64,000 nucleotides of DNA from Butyricicoccus faecihominis (GTDB lineage Bacteria; Bacillota; Clostridia; Oscillospirales; Butyricicoccaceae): assembly GCF_024462775.1 (NCBI RefSeq), contig NZ_JANGCE010000004.1, positions 1 to 64,000 of the forward strand, read 5' to 3'. This document shows positions 8,359 to 18,900 of this stretch, one piece after another. Made by a program: the position numbers and the translations under genes. Positions within the stretch are counted from its first letter, which is position 1. Each line of letters begins with the position of its first letter. The notes below the pieces were generated by a model. That model was not told the origin of the DNA. It did not search any database and saw only the letters and a list, made by a program, of their open reading frames with translations.

Positions 8359-9656
8359 TGAATGATTTTATGATTTGGCTGCCCCTTATTATCTGTGTTG
8401 TCATGTTTCTCATGAACTTTCCGGTTTATTCCTGCCTATTGGTACCCGGCATCTTTTATTTCGTTTTCATCAGCACAGATCTTGATGTCGGTATATGCTT
8501 TCAACGCATTGCGGTCGCAACAGAAAACTTCCCTTTGATGGCGGTACCGTTCTTCGTTATGGCTGGTGAGATTATGAATTATGCCGGCATCTCATCGCGT
8601 ATGATGAAATTTGCCCGCATGATCGTTTCACGGTTTACCGGCGGTTTGGCGCAAGTAAACGTACTGCTCAGCGCGCTCATGGGCGGTGTATCCGGTTCTG
8701 CATTAGCAGACTGCGCCAACGAATGTAAAATTCTTGTTCCCGATATGGTCAAGGACGGTTATCCCAAAAGCTTTTCGACCGCGCTTTCATCCATCAGTTC
8801 AATCGTTACACCTATTATTCCCCCCGGCATTTCACTGATTATGTACGCGTTTTATGCTAACTGCTCAGTCGGAGATATGTTTCTTGCCGGATATATTCCA
8901 GCAATCGTGATAGCCGCTTGCTTAATGTTCACTGTGTGGTATCTCAGCAAAAGAAACCATTGGGGCATCAAGTCTGATCGAAGATATTCTCCAAAGGAGT
9001 GGTTGCTCTCACTCAAGGACTCCATTTGGGCGCTGATTATGCCGATTGGCCTGCTCGGCGGTATGCGTATTGGCTTATTCACCGCCACTGAGGGCGGCGC
9101 GATGTGCGTGCTGTATGCTTCCATTATCGGCCTGTTCGTATACCGTGAAATGAAATTTTCCGATTTTAAAAAAATCATTGTCAGTTCTGCTAAGAGCACG
9201 GCCTCTATCCTCATTATTGTCGGATGCGCCGCGGCGCTCGGTTATTATCTTTCGTGGGAAGCAATACCACAGCGTGTTACTGAGTTGCTGCTTAGCGTTT
9301 CTACCAACAAGTACGTAATCTTACTCATTATTAATATTTTCCTGCTCATTATCGGCATGTTTATGGAAGGTAACGTGGTCACTGTACTTATCTTGCCGCT
9401 GCTGCTTCCAGTACTCGGCGAAGTCGGGATAAACATCGTGCACTTTGGCATTCTGTATTCGGTCAACGGGCTAATAGGTGCATGTACACCGCCATTTGGT
9501 ACGGTTATGTTTACCGCCTGCCAAACAACCGGTATTACAGTAAAGGAATATACCAAAGCTGCCATGCCACTTTTCGCCGCGGGCATCGTGGCATTAGCGA
9601 TCATCACCTATGTGCCGGCCCTCTCTCTCTTTTTACCGTCCATTTTCGGCGGATAA
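8358..9656 (+). CDS. dctM: TRAP transporter large permease (DctM family)
   Basis: A 432-residue, roughly 12-helix membrane protein of the DctM/SiaM family. Recognisable motifs are FPLMAVPFFVMAGEIMN near residues 50-70, the GGVSGSALAD loop, the PIIPPGISLIMY segment and the C-terminal GACTPPFGTVMF. It is the main ion-coupled transport channel of the TRAP system. The ATG at 8358 overlaps the dctQ stop by one base and has GAAGGGG upstream. A GTG at 8355 is possible but less likely. Confidence 0.93.
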   Translation: MNDFMIWLPLIICVVMFLMNFPVYSCLLVPGIFYFVFISTDLDVGICFQRIAVATENFPLMAVPFFVMAGEIMNYAGISSRMMKFARMIVSRFTGGLAQVNVLLSALMGGVSGSALADCANECKILVPDMVKDGYPKSFSTALSSISSIVTPIIPPGISLIMYAFYANCSVGDMFLAGYIPAIVIAACLMFTVWYLSKRNHWGIKSDRRYSPKEWLLSLKDSIWALIMPIGLLGGMRIGLFTATEGGAMCVLYASIIGLFVYREMKFSDFKKIIVSSAKSTASILIIVGCAAALGYYLSWEAIPQRVTELLLSVSTNKYVILLIINIFLLIIGMFMEGNVVTVLILPLLLPVLGEVGINIVHFGILYSVNGLIGACTPPFGTVMFTACQTTGITVKEYTKAAMPLFAAGIVALAIITYVPALSLFLPSIFGG

Positions 9657-9703
9657 GTTGTATTGGCACGCTTCCCTCTTTTCTTTTTCTACTCTTTTGA
9701 ATA

Positions 9704-9735
9704 GCAAACGGCCGGCTAAGCAGCCGGCCGTTTGC
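9704..9735 (+). terminator. Terminator or attenuator between dctM and the AspT-like gene
   Basis: A perfect 14-bp stem (9704-9717 with 9722-9735) and a 4-base loop, followed by TTTGG. It ends only a few bases before the GGAGG of the next gene. It can stop TRAP transcription, and if read through it could also mask or set the distance of that ribosome binding site. Confidence 0.65.
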
Positions 9736-9752
9736 TTTGGAGGTAAATTATT

Positions 9753-10898
9753 GTGTTCACATTTAATCAAACTACATTAACAATAATGTGTGTGTTCGGC
9801 ATTGCGCTTCTGGGCTACTTTCTGGGATCAATACGAATAAAAGGCATTGGGCTAGGCACCGCCGCTATTTTTCTTGTTGGACTTGTATTTGGACACTTGG
9901 GTGTCGAATTACCTGAGATTTTACAAACGGTTGGACTTGTTCTCTTTATTACTTCCGTGGGCTTTAGCGCTGGGCCGGGATTTTTGCAGCGTTTAAAGAA
10001 AAACGGCTTGTCCTATGTAATTTTGTGTCTTGTAACCGCTACGGTAGGATATTGCCTGTGCCTTGCAGTCATCCATATTGGAAAAGTCGATGCGCCGCTT
10101 GCCGTTGGTATTATGACCGGAGCCTTTACGACTTCGCCCGGCTTTGCAGCAGCCAAAGAGGCAGTCGCTGCTTCCTCCAATGCGGCCACTGTGGTGGCAG
10201 CGGGATATGGTATCGTGTATCCTGTGGGGGTAGTTTGTAAGGTTTTATTTATACAGTTGATTCCAAAAATACTTCATGCCAACATGTCACAAGAGCGTGC
10301 GCTGATTGCGCAGCCTACTGCTACAGCTGAAAAAAATAGCCGTAAAAATCTGCTTCAGTTTGAGAAATTGGGGTTGTTTCCGTTTGCTATTGCTGTGCTG
10401 ATCGGCATTCCGCTTGGCGCGCTTCACCTAACATTACCCAGTGGCGGCGCCTTCGCTCTTGGAGTTACCGGAGGCCCTCTATTAGCCAGTCTATTGCTCA
10501 GCGGCATTGGCCACTTAGGCAGAATAGATCTGCGATGTTCCTCAGCACTCATCATCCCAGCCAAAGAGCTAGGTCTGCTATTATTCTATTCCGGCGCAGG
10601 TGTTCAAGGCGGACATGGGGTATCGGAGATATTTCACCTATATGGGATCTGGCCTGTTTTATATGGGTTTCTTTTTGTCATTGTTCCGTTATTTTCTGGA
10701 TTTGCGGTGTTTCGCTATCTGCTGAAATTGCCATTGCTGAACGGTCTAGGCGCAATGACAGCCAGCATGACCTGTACGCCTTCACTCGCGGCGTTAACAC
10801 AAGCAGCAGAAACTGATGATGTTGTTGCCGCCTATGCAACCACCTATCCGGTCGCATTAATCACGTTAGTTTTGGTTGTACAGTTTCTTTTATCTTAG
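9753..10898 (+). CDS. AspT/YidE-type duplicated-domain antiporter
   Basis: A 381-residue membrane carrier with about ten helices in two similar halves, as in the AspT/YidE/YbjL duplication family. Half 1 has GFSAGPGFLQRL and GAFTTSPGFAAAKEA. Half 2 has GLGAMTASMTCTPSLAALT, followed by VVAAYATTYPVALI. The cytoplasmic TrkA-C domains of AspT and YidE, which make those proteins about 550 residues, are absent, so this is a compact form. AspT exchanges aspartate for alanine. Here a carboxylate or amino-acid exchange linked to the preceding catabolic genes is only inferred. It has a GTG start with GGAGG upstream. Confidence 0.82.
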   Translation: MFTFNQTTLTIMCVFGIALLGYFLGSIRIKGIGLGTAAIFLVGLVFGHLGVELPEILQTVGLVLFITSVGFSAGPGFLQRLKKNGLSYVILCLVTATVGYCLCLAVIHIGKVDAPLAVGIMTGAFTTSPGFAAAKEAVAASSNAATVVAAGYGIVYPVGVVCKVLFIQLIPKILHANMSQERALIAQPTATAEKNSRKNLLQFEKLGLFPFAIAVLIGIPLGALHLTLPSGGAFALGVTGGPLLASLLLSGIGHLGRIDLRCSSALIIPAKELGLLLFYSGAGVQGGHGVSEIFHLYGIWPVLYGFLFVIVPLFSGFAVFRYLLKLPLLNGLGAMTASMTCTPSLAALTQAAETDDVVAAYATTYPVALITLVLVVQFLLS

Positions 10899-11016
10899 AA
10901 ATGTATCCCTCTTAAATACATTCTGGTTACCAATTAACGAATGATTATGAACAGTAGCAGCTTAAACTCAACGGTACTTCCCTGCCTTAAGTCCTTGTCG
11001 CATACTTTTACACCAC

Positions 11017-11068
11017 AGCGGACACAAAAAGGTCACCTTAAAAAACGGGTGGCCTTTTTGTGTCCGCT
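11017..11068. terminator. Terminator after the AspT-like gene
   Basis: A 21-bp stem (11017-11037 with 11048-11068, one G-T wobble) around a 10-base loop. It stands between two convergent genes and probably ends both. The rest of 10899-11145 shows nothing else recognisable. Confidence 0.7.
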
Positions 11069-11145
11069 ATGGATTTATTAATTTTCCCTTTTGCTTTTCC
11101 AAAAGTGGGCTCTTAAAAGCTATTTCTCAAATAATTGCGTGTATT

Positions 11146-12327
11146 TTATTGGCCACATGCATACGAACGCTCATAGATCCCCGCACATTCCTCGGCACTG
11201 AGCGGCACCCGGTCACATGCGAACAGGCCGCCCATGGTAGCGCGGGCATTTTCAGCCAAGGTCATAAACTCGTCGCTCCGGATACCGTAATCGGACATTT
11301 TAAGGTTTTCTACGCCGCATTCCTTTTGAAGCTGCCCCAACCGCTTGACAAAGTCCATCGGTTCCTTGGCTTCGGCCATGCCCAAAGCTTTCGCCATACG
11401 GACAAACCGCTCGTCACAGGCGTGATGGTCGATGAACCATGTATAATACGCTTTAGAGATCATGATGAGACCCGCGCCGTGGGGCAGTTCCGGGTGATAG
11501 GCGCTCATCGCATGCTCCATAGAGTGCTCGCTGGTGCAGGCGCTGACCGTCATCACCACGCCGGACAGGGTATTGGCAAAGGCCACGCCCGCTCTTGCTT
11601 CTCGGTCGCCACCATTCTTCACCGCCCGTGCTAGATATTTACCGATATGCTCAATCGCCGTGAGCGCATACATATCCCCCATGGGGTTGGCTGCGGCGGA
11701 TATATAGCATTCGGTGGCGTGAAACAGCGCGTCGAAGCCCTGATAGGCGGTGAACTTGGGGGGAACGGTTGCCATCAGTTCCGGATCTACGACAGCCAAT
11801 ACGGGAAACAGGCTGTCCATGCCGCCGCAGCCGATCTTTTCATTGGTTTCCGGATTGGTGACCACGCCCCACTGATCCACCTCAGATCCGGTGCCCGCGG
11901 TGGTGGTGATACAGATCACGGGCAAAGCCGCCTCCTCTAAGGGGCGGTTTTTGCCTGTCGCTCCCGCGACATAGTCCCAAAGCTCGCCGGGCTGGAGCGC
12001 ATACATCGCCATGATCTTCGCCGCGTCCATCACGGAGCCCCCGCCCAGCGCTGTGACGAAGTCGCAGCCACTGTCCTTTGCTAATTTAGCCCCTTCTTCC
12101 ACTGTGGCTTTGAGCGGATTGGCGCCTACCTTGTCAAACAAAACGGTCTCCACACCGGCCATACGCAGCTGCTCTTCCGTACGCTTCAGTGCGCCGTTCT
12201 CCCGGACAGATCTCCCGTTAGAAATGACCAGCAGGGCCTTTTTACCCGGCATGGTCTGGTTGTGCAGCTCATTCAGTTTTCCCTCGCCGAACAAAATGCG
12301 GGTCGGTACATACATTTCAAAATTCAT
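11146..12327 (-). CDS. Iron-containing alcohol dehydrogenase
   Basis: A 393-residue group III (Fe-dependent) alcohol dehydrogenase that interconverts alcohols and aldehydes or ketones with NAD(P). The nucleotide-binding motif ALGGGSVMDAAK is present, as are the metal-site regions FTAYQGFDALFHATECY and SMEHAMSAYHPELPHGAGL with conserved Asp/His ligands. The ATG at 12327 is chosen because GGAGG lies eight bases before it. A more upstream ATG would place that GGAGG inside the coding region. It follows the carboxymuconolactone-decarboxylase-like gene by 81 bases with no terminator, so both are probably transcribed from the MerR-type promoter at 13232. Confidence 0.93.
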   Translation of the reverse strand: MNFEMYVPTRILFGEGKLNELHNQTMPGKKALLVISNGRSVRENGALKRTEEQLRMAGVETVLFDKVGANPLKATVEEGAKLAKDSGCDFVTALGGGSVMDAAKIMAMYALQPGELWDYVAGATGKNRPLEEAALPVICITTTAGTGSEVDQWGVVTNPETNEKIGCGGMDSLFPVLAVVDPELMATVPPKFTAYQGFDALFHATECYISAAANPMGDMYALTAIEHIGKYLARAVKNGGDREARAGVAFANTLSGVVMTVSACTSEHSMEHAMSAYHPELPHGAGLIMISKAYYTWFIDHHACDERFVRMAKALGMAEAKEPMDFVKRLGQLQKECGVENLKMSDYGIRSDEFMTLAENARATMGGLFACDRVPLSAEECAGIYERSYACGQ

Positions 12328-12408
12328 GTCATAGTCCTCCATTAACGAAAATCATAGGTTTATTACTATCAGCCGTATCAGTCCGCCTTTCCCTGATCGA
12401 CATGCTGC

Positions 12409-13170
12409 TTATGTTCCCTCCTTTTCGGCAGCCTCGTTGACACAACGAAGGGCGTTTAAACTGCGAGGATAGCCGATGTAGGGAAGGCACTGTGAAACGA
12501 TTTTGATCAAAAACGCCTTATCGTTGCCCACTCGCAGATTGGCGGCGGCATGGCTGACGAGTTGCGGCTCACACCCGCCCTGCGCAGCCAGAAAACAGAA
12601 CGTAATCATCTCACGCTGTCGGTAATCCAATCCCCCGCGGGTATAGAAATCGCCAAAACAGTTGGCGGCCAACCAGCGGTTGATGTGGCGGCTCTCCTCA
12701 GGACCGGACTGCCAGAAATCCCGCATCCCTTCGCCAAAGATATCCACTTGCGCCTGAATACCGGCTGCCAACCGGGTGTCCATGGTGGTTTTTGCCTGCG
12801 CCTCTAGGGGCAGGCGTTCACCGCGCGCCGTCAGCGCCTCGTTCAGCGTGTTTAGAAAAGGAAACACCCTTCCCATTCCCAGATAGTCCACGGCCTGATA
12901 GACGATCTCCCGAATTTCTATCGGTGTAACGCCAAAGTTTAACGCCGCGGGAAGCATATCCCGAAACAGGTCCGTACCCTGACAGCCCAACAGCGCCGAC
13001 AGGATCGCTATAAAACGGGTACGCCCATCTAAATCGTCGCTATTCACCACCTCGTCAAAAGCAAAGTTTTGAAACCGTTCGATCAACTCCGGGTCGGTCG
13101 TGCATAGGTGCGTTTGATGACCGGGAAACATTTTTTCATAGTAGTGTTTTGAATAATCCGAGAGCTCCAT
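12409..13170 (-). CDS. Carboxymuconolactone decarboxylase-like (AhpD-fold) protein
   Basis: A 253-residue protein with two CMD/AhpD-type helical domains: about 50-120 with ILSALLGCQGTDLFRDML, and about 165-245 with FCFLAAQGGCEPQLVSHAAA. Each repeat has one cysteine rather than the CxxC pair of true AhpD peroxidoreductases, so a peroxidase role is doubtful. In Bacillus the YraC protein of this family sits with alcohol dehydrogenase AdhA under the MerR-type regulator AdhR, in the aldehyde-stress response. The same gene pair and an AdhR-like operator occur here, so aldehyde or electrophile handling is a reasonable inference. The true substrate is unknown. Confidence 0.83.
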   Translation of the reverse strand: MELSDYSKHYYEKMFPGHQTHLCTTDPELIERFQNFAFDEVVNSDDLDGRTRFIAILSALLGCQGTDLFRDMLPAALNFGVTPIEIREIVYQAVDYLGMGRVFPFLNTLNEALTARGERLPLEAQAKTTMDTRLAAGIQAQVDIFGEGMRDFWQSGPEESRHINRWLAANCFGDFYTRGGLDYRQREMITFCFLAAQGGCEPQLVSHAAANLRVGNDKAFLIKIVSQCLPYIGYPRSLNALRCVNEAAEKEGT

Positions 13171-13231
13171 ACGCTTTCCTCCTGCTGCTTTATTTCTTTG
13201 AAGATTTCTTGCTCACAGCTTTCTGATATGA

Positions 13232-13262
13232 CTGTACCACTTGGAGTAAACTCCATGTCAAG
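13232..13262 (-). promoter_or_regulatory. MerR/AdhR-type promoter with 19-bp spacer and operator dyad
   Basis: On the minus strand: TTGACA (13257-13262), a 19-base spacer and TACAGT (13232-13237). Inside the spacer lies a dyad (13241-13248 with 13251-13258; CTTGGAGT/ACTCCATG, one mismatch). Over-long spacers with a centred dyad are the hallmark of promoters activated by MerR-family regulators, which untwist the DNA. No merR gene lies next to it. Confidence 0.75.
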
Positions 13263-13316
13263 AGAAAATTTGAAATTTATTTTTCCGCGCAGCGTCGTTC
13301 TTTTCCGGACTATATG

Positions 13317-13357
13317 AAAACCTCCAGTCATAGTTTGATCCTACGACTGGAGGTTTT
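13317..13357 (-). terminator. Terminator of the BlaI-M56 operon
   Basis: A 13-bp stem (13317-13329 with 13345-13357) with a loop that itself partly pairs, flanked by A-runs and T-runs on both sides. It is downstream of the second M56 gene and upstream of the CMD-like gene's promoter. Confidence 0.7.
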
Positions 13358-13424
13358 TTACACGATTCATTGCTATGTCGAAACCTGATACATCGCCTTA
13401 AACGCATGGCCAAAGCCTTTTCCA

Positions 13425-15878
13425 CTACGAATTTAAACCGACCGGCAGCCAATAATCGCCGTCCTTGTGCATATGTACATCGACTGAGCCGCTGCTGTCG
13501 TCAAATGTGAGCCGCACGACGGCGTCGCTCTCATTTTGGGATAGGATTAAAGTTTCACCATGAAATTGACTATACCATTCTAAATTCGTATAAGTAGTGG
13601 ATTGCAGCGCGGTATCCGGCTGGCGCAATGTGGAAAGATCGGGCCCATTATAACATCCGGCATCACCCGCCCGAATATTTAAAGCATATTCCAGCAACGG
13701 CCAACCCAACCCCGTTCCGTAATATAAGTTAAATTTATCACTTTGCGTATATTCCAAATCACTTATATTTTCTATAGCGGTAATGACCGAGCGGCCGTTT
13801 TCCTGTCCGGTTGTGACGCGGTACGCCACTCGCCCATCGCTGGACCCTCCGCCATAGCTTTGCAGCACGGCGATACAGGCTTTGGGGTCGTCCGTCGATA
13901 CAATGACATAATCCCGGAACGCGGGCGACGAACCGCCCAGTTTCGTATACCATACTTCTTTTTTGTCCGGCGTGGCATCAGCCGACAAACGCAACTGATA
14001 ATTGACCAATTTCTGCCGCTGTTCCTTGGATTGTACGGTGTAAAGAGGCCATACCGACTTATGATAAGCCGATCGTGCAAACTGCCGTGTCAAATCTGCG
14101 GCGGTGCGGCTGTTCTCGCCCTTTTCGGTCGTCCAGTCTTGCGGCAACCATACCTTCTTATCACCATTTGAAGAGGCGGCTAGCACCGGAGCCATGGTCA
14201 AGCGCACGACGCTATTATCTGCAAAGACATAGCGAACCTCGGCAAGGTCGTTCGTTCCGTCGTTCGTTGCATCCCACATACGGATTAACGATCCCTCGCC
14301 GCCATTAAGCTGTAATATGGCAACCGCCGCCTGCACGGGATCGCACATCGTTTCCGGCGGTTCATCCCAAATGTGCTGTCCGGAACTTCCCGGCGCATGA
14401 TCTGGCAAACCAAGATCATTTTGGTACAAAGTGCAGAATGCTTCCAAGCTATTCGCCTTTTGCATAAACGGCGTGTCATTGATATAAGGGTTGCCTTCCA
14501 CCTTATCTACCTTCCATGTACCGTTTTGTTGCCGAAAATGCAGTCGCTCGGCAATCCGCGTCGGCACGCTGTCAGTCCCGCCCCACTCCGTTACCAAAAT
14601 CACCTGTTGCGTTATTTCATCCGGAAGTACGGTAAACCGTTCCACATGCGGGTTGGACGCACCGATGCGCCACAAAGGCTCGCCCGGTATCGCACCCCCC
14701 AATTCACCGACTTGCTTGCCGTAGTCCACTTGCTTATCGTACAACTGTTTTGCCAGATCATCGGTCAGCAGCCGATACCACGGCTCTGCGTCACGGTAGC
14801 TTCCGCTCATCCATTGTCGTCCAAGCTCAACCAATTCTGCATCCGTCAAGCTTTCCGTTTTCTCACGGATCGAAAAACCGCAGCCCAACGTGCCGACCAG
14901 CACGGCGGCCGCGACGACCAGCGCCGCGCCGCGTTTTTTCACCCGCGTATCAAACAAACCCTCAAACCGCCGCATCAGCGTTTTCTTATCCCCGGTAAAG
15001 CACGATACCAGTGAACGGCGTTTGGCCTTATCGATCGCCGAGCGCAAGATCGTCTCACCGTACGCACGGCGTTCCGCGCTGTCCAAATTCTTTGCGACCG
15101 CGTCGTCACACGCCATTTCGATATCCTCACAGGCAAACCGCGCCATTAGATGGATTAGCGGATTGAACCACTGCATGGACCGTGCCAGCACGAGCAGCAG
15201 CTTGATCCACAGATCGCCGTGCCGATAGTGTATCAGCTCATGCCGGAAGATGAACGCCGCGTCCTCACGCAAAAGCGCCTCCCCCGGCAAGTAGAGCGTG
15301 GGACTGATCAATCCGGCCAGCATGGGACAGTCCGCCGCGCCGCTGACCAACAGCGGAATGTCCCGCGAAATGCCAAGCGCTTGCTTTTCCCGCATGAACA
15401 CTGCGTTAAGGAATTCATTTTTCATCACGCACGCGTTTTTCCTCAGCCGCCGGCGGAATAACAAATACATGACCGCCTGCCAAGCAGCGAAGCCCATAGC
15501 GCCCGCAAGCCATATCCAAGCGACCATCGGCCCCACATGAAGAGTGGTGATGGAAGCCGTGTCTTGCTCGCCCAGCGCTGCCGCCTGCCGCTTATCCAGC
15601 CAGTGACTGTCCAGCGAGTCCAATGTCGTTTCGTTCTGCTGCGGTAACGCCACCTCATGCAGCAAATAATAGGTGTGCGGCGTCACCTGTACCGGCGGTT
15701 CAGGCAATGTCAGCTGCACTGGTATAAGCAGACGAACCGCGAGCAACGCCCACACCAGACACATGGCCCGCGCGGGGTAGCGTTTTTTCAGCACCCGGCG
15801 CAGCACGATCGGAATCAGCGCGACCGCCGAAACGGTTAGCCCGATTTGCAATAGATCAAAAAGTAGGTTCTCCCACAT
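13425..15878 (-). CDS. M56 (BlaR1/MecR1-type) sensor metallopeptidase, shorter paralogue
   Basis: An 817-residue membrane protein. The first 330 residues are an M56 domain: helices near 10-28 and 35-55, a third near 120-140, and a zinc site HELIH (H212, E213, H216) with a downstream E in ARFACEDIEMACDDA. A fourth helix (about 325-345) ends in a lipobox-like LVGTLGC. The remaining roughly 470 residues lie outside the cell and are not a penicillin-binding domain. They contain a module shared with the neighbouring 1307-residue paralogue, including RTAADLTxQFAR and KSVWPLY. By analogy with BlaR1, sensing outside would activate the inner protease to cleave the BlaI-type repressor at 19846. The signal is unknown. 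It starts 24 bases after the larger paralogue. Confidence 0.85.
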   Translation of the reverse strand: MWENLLFDLLQIGLTVSAVALIPIVLRRVLKKRYPARAMCLVWALLAVRLLIPVQLTLPEPPVQVTPHTYYLLHEVALPQQNETTLDSLDSHWLDKRQAAALGEQDTASITTLHVGPMVAWIWLAGAMGFAAWQAVMYLLFRRRLRKNACVMKNEFLNAVFMREKQALGISRDIPLLVSGAADCPMLAGLISPTLYLPGEALLREDAAFIFRHELIHYRHGDLWIKLLLVLARSMQWFNPLIHLMARFACEDIEMACDDAVAKNLDSAERRAYGETILRSAIDKAKRRSLVSCFTGDKKTLMRRFEGLFDTRVKKRGAALVVAAAVLVGTLGCGFSIREKTESLTDAELVELGRQWMSGSYRDAEPWYRLLTDDLAKQLYDKQVDYGKQVGELGGAIPGEPLWRIGASNPHVERFTVLPDEITQQVILVTEWGGTDSVPTRIAERLHFRQQNGTWKVDKVEGNPYINDTPFMQKANSLEAFCTLYQNDLGLPDHAPGSSGQHIWDEPPETMCDPVQAAVAILQLNGGEGSLIRMWDATNDGTNDLAEVRYVFADNSVVRLTMAPVLAASSNGDKKVWLPQDWTTEKGENSRTAADLTRQFARSAYHKSVWPLYTVQSKEQRQKLVNYQLRLSADATPDKKEVWYTKLGGSSPAFRDYVIVSTDDPKACIAVLQSYGGGSSDGRVAYRVTTGQENGRSVITAIENISDLEYTQSDKFNLYYGTGLGWPLLEYALNIRAGDAGCYNGPDLSTLRQPDTALQSTTYTNLEWYSQFHGETLILSQNESDAVVRLTFDDSSGSVDVHMHKDGDYWLPVGLNS

Positions 15879-15902
15879 TTTACGCCCCTCCGTCTCTTGG
15901 GT

Positions 15903-18900
15903 TCAGGCCGCTTTTTTATGTGCTTCCCATAGCTCACGCAGCGCACTGTTCCCCGACCAATCGATGGACGCATCGACCGCGTCGTCCACCTCTTCCGGGT
16001 CGCTGGCATACCGGCGGTCCAGTTCTGCAAGGATGTCATCGGTGTATGGGTCAGCCCAGCCCATATCCAAATACCAGAGCAGTTCATTCGTATCACGGTA
16101 GGGATAATAATCGACCGCTTCCGCAAGCAGCACATCGTAGGGACTGTATTGGCGGCCCAGCATGCCGATCGTTTCACCTTTTGCGTTATAAAGCGACCAA
16201 TCATCTGGTACGTAGATTGCAGGGCGTTCCGTCGTCAACTGTATGCGGCGCAGGTTGAGCCGCAGCGTCGGCCCATCGGACAGCTTACCGGTCAACGTTA
16301 CATTCTCTTCGTCCGCCGCCGTCGTATCGCGTGACCATTTGATGTTCCGTGTGCCGAGCACGGTATCCGCCGCATGCTCAGGCGTATCCAGACCGCCCGC
16401 TTGCAGATCGGTCTGCGCATATCCCAACACCATCGGGCTAAGCGTTGGGAACCACGAGCCGCCTCGGTACAGCGTTAAAAAATCCGCTGAAGAGGTCACG
16501 CCGTCGCGGCTGTCGCCCAGCGGCTCAGTGCGCGCGATCTCCCCGTTTTCCTGAAAGTATACCCGTTCGGCGGTATAAAGCAGCACTTTTTCTCCACTTT
16601 CGCTGCTCCATTGCACGCGTACTGTGCAGGCGTTTGCATCCGGCTCCGGCGTAATCTCCCAGCTATCAATAAATAGCCCCTCTGCCGTTCTGTCTTGGCT
16701 ATACATGTACTGTTCTCCCTGCTTTTTCAGGCGAAGCGTCTTGCACGCTTGTTTCTGCGCCTCTGTCTGGCTGGCAAAGGAAAGGGATTGCGGACCCAGC
16801 CGCGCCGCATCGCGCCGCATGGTCTGATAAGCTGCAGCTATATCTGAATTATGCGTATCATACTGTACATCGGAAGCAAAGGCCAGAAAATAGGTCAAAC
16901 CGTCCCGTTCGGCAAGCTTGGTGCAAGGCACCGGATAGTTAGCTTCCCAGTTTTCTCCAAAATTTTCATAAAGCACTGCTGTTAAATCCATGTTCAGCCA
17001 CATGATAGCGCCGTAGTCGGTCTCATTTTCCACATCCTTACCCATTGCGTATTGCAGCCCGAACCGCGGCAATCCCTCTTTAACCAGTAGATAGCCGCGC
17101 CCAAGGAAGCTTTCAGGCAAAGTAAGCGTGTAGCCATAGGTCGGATCGTAATACGTGGCTGAAGAAATGGAATGGTCTTCCTCTACCGGTGCGTTTTCAT
17201 TTTCCGTGCGGAACACAAAGGAGGCCGTATAGCGTGTGCCTTCCGCTTCGTACCGGACGGTTATGCCGCGATAGGTATATCGTTTGATCGTGGAAGCTAA
17301 TAATTCAGCAAAATTCGGTTCCACAACAAACTGACATCCGCTTCCGTCCTGCGCAAACTGGATTTCTTTGTGCTCCGTCACGCGCTCGTCATATTGCAGG
17401 GCGCCGTCCTCGCGAACGACCGCGTCCGTCACCGTAGCGTTTATGGGAGCCGCTTTTCCGTCAAGCGGCTCCAGCTTGATCTTCACGCCTTCAGGCAGGA
17501 TCGGGATATCTCCGGCAGCGGCTGCCACAGCTTCTTCTACTGTCGCGCCGGTTGGCAGGGCTTTGCCGTCGATCCACGCGTGAAAGCTTTCGTCAAACCG
17601 GTCGACAAGGCCGGTCGGCAGCCAATAATCGCCAGCCTTCTGCATGCCGATATCGACCGATCCGCTGCCGTCGTCAAACGTGAGCCGCACGACCGCATTG
17701 CTTGCGGTTTGGGAAAGAAGCTCTACCCCGGCGAGCCACGACCGAAACGAGGTGTCCGCGCCGTTTTCCGTTTGCTTCGTAACCCATTCGCCAAAGTAGC
17801 CGAATACGGTTTCCGCCGCGCTCAGCGGCTGCGCCAAATCGGCGTAATGACCGCTGTTATAACTGTATTCCAACGGGATATCTGCTTTCGCCGTGGGCCA
17901 CGGCAGGCCGGAATTGTAATATATATCAAACAATTCATTTCGCGTGAGCCCGGTTATTCGCGCCGCCATGTCGTCCATATCTTCCAATAGGAAAGCCAGA
18001 TGGGTATCGTATTCTTCAAAGCCTGTGATGACCGAGCGGCCGTTCTCCTTGCCCACAATCACTTTCACCGCGGTGCGGAAGTCTGTCGTACCGCCGCCGT
18101 GTCCCTGAAAAACAGCAATGCAGGCATTTGGGTCTTCCGTCGGTACGATGACGAACGCATCAAACGTCGGCGACGAACCGCCGAACTTGCTATACCAAAC
18201 GCCGCCCGGCTCGCTATCCGCCCATCTCCGTTGATGGTTCGCCAAGGCTTGCCCTTCATTGGGCAGCACCGGATACAGCGGCCACACCGATTTGTGCGAG
18301 ACCGCGCGGGCAAACTGCTGCGTGAGGTCGGCGGCCGTACGGTTATTCGTACCATCCGCCGCCGTCCAGTCCCCTCCCACGAAGATCACGACGCTGCCGT
18401 CGGCAAAGGTATACCGCGTTTCGGCCATATCGTCTTCCCCGTTGCCCGTTGCGTCCCATTCCCGGATCACTTCCGCCGTAGCGCCTTGCAGGAAATCGGA
18501 TTCTGAAACACGGTCGGGCAGGCCAAGGTCATTTTCATACAGCATACGGAAGGTTTCCAGACTGTCCGCCTTGGTGGCGACGGTTTCGCTTCTCGCAACG
18601 CTCCAGCTGTTACCGTTTTTTTCAAAATACAGCCGCTCCGCAACGCGCGGCTCTGCGCCCACGGTTTCGTCTTCCCTTGCTAGGATAAGCAGCGCCGTAT
18701 CCTCTTCCGGTACGACCGTATAGCGGGTATAGCCGCTTTGCTGCTTTTCCACGGCCACAGCGGCTGCCAAACGCAGCATTTCTTCTTTTTCCGGGCCGCC
18801 GCTGCCCGCGCGCACGGAAAACGCACACCCCAGCGTGCCGACCAACACGGCGACCGCGACGACAAGGGCCACGCCGCGTTTTTTCACCCGTGTATCAAAC

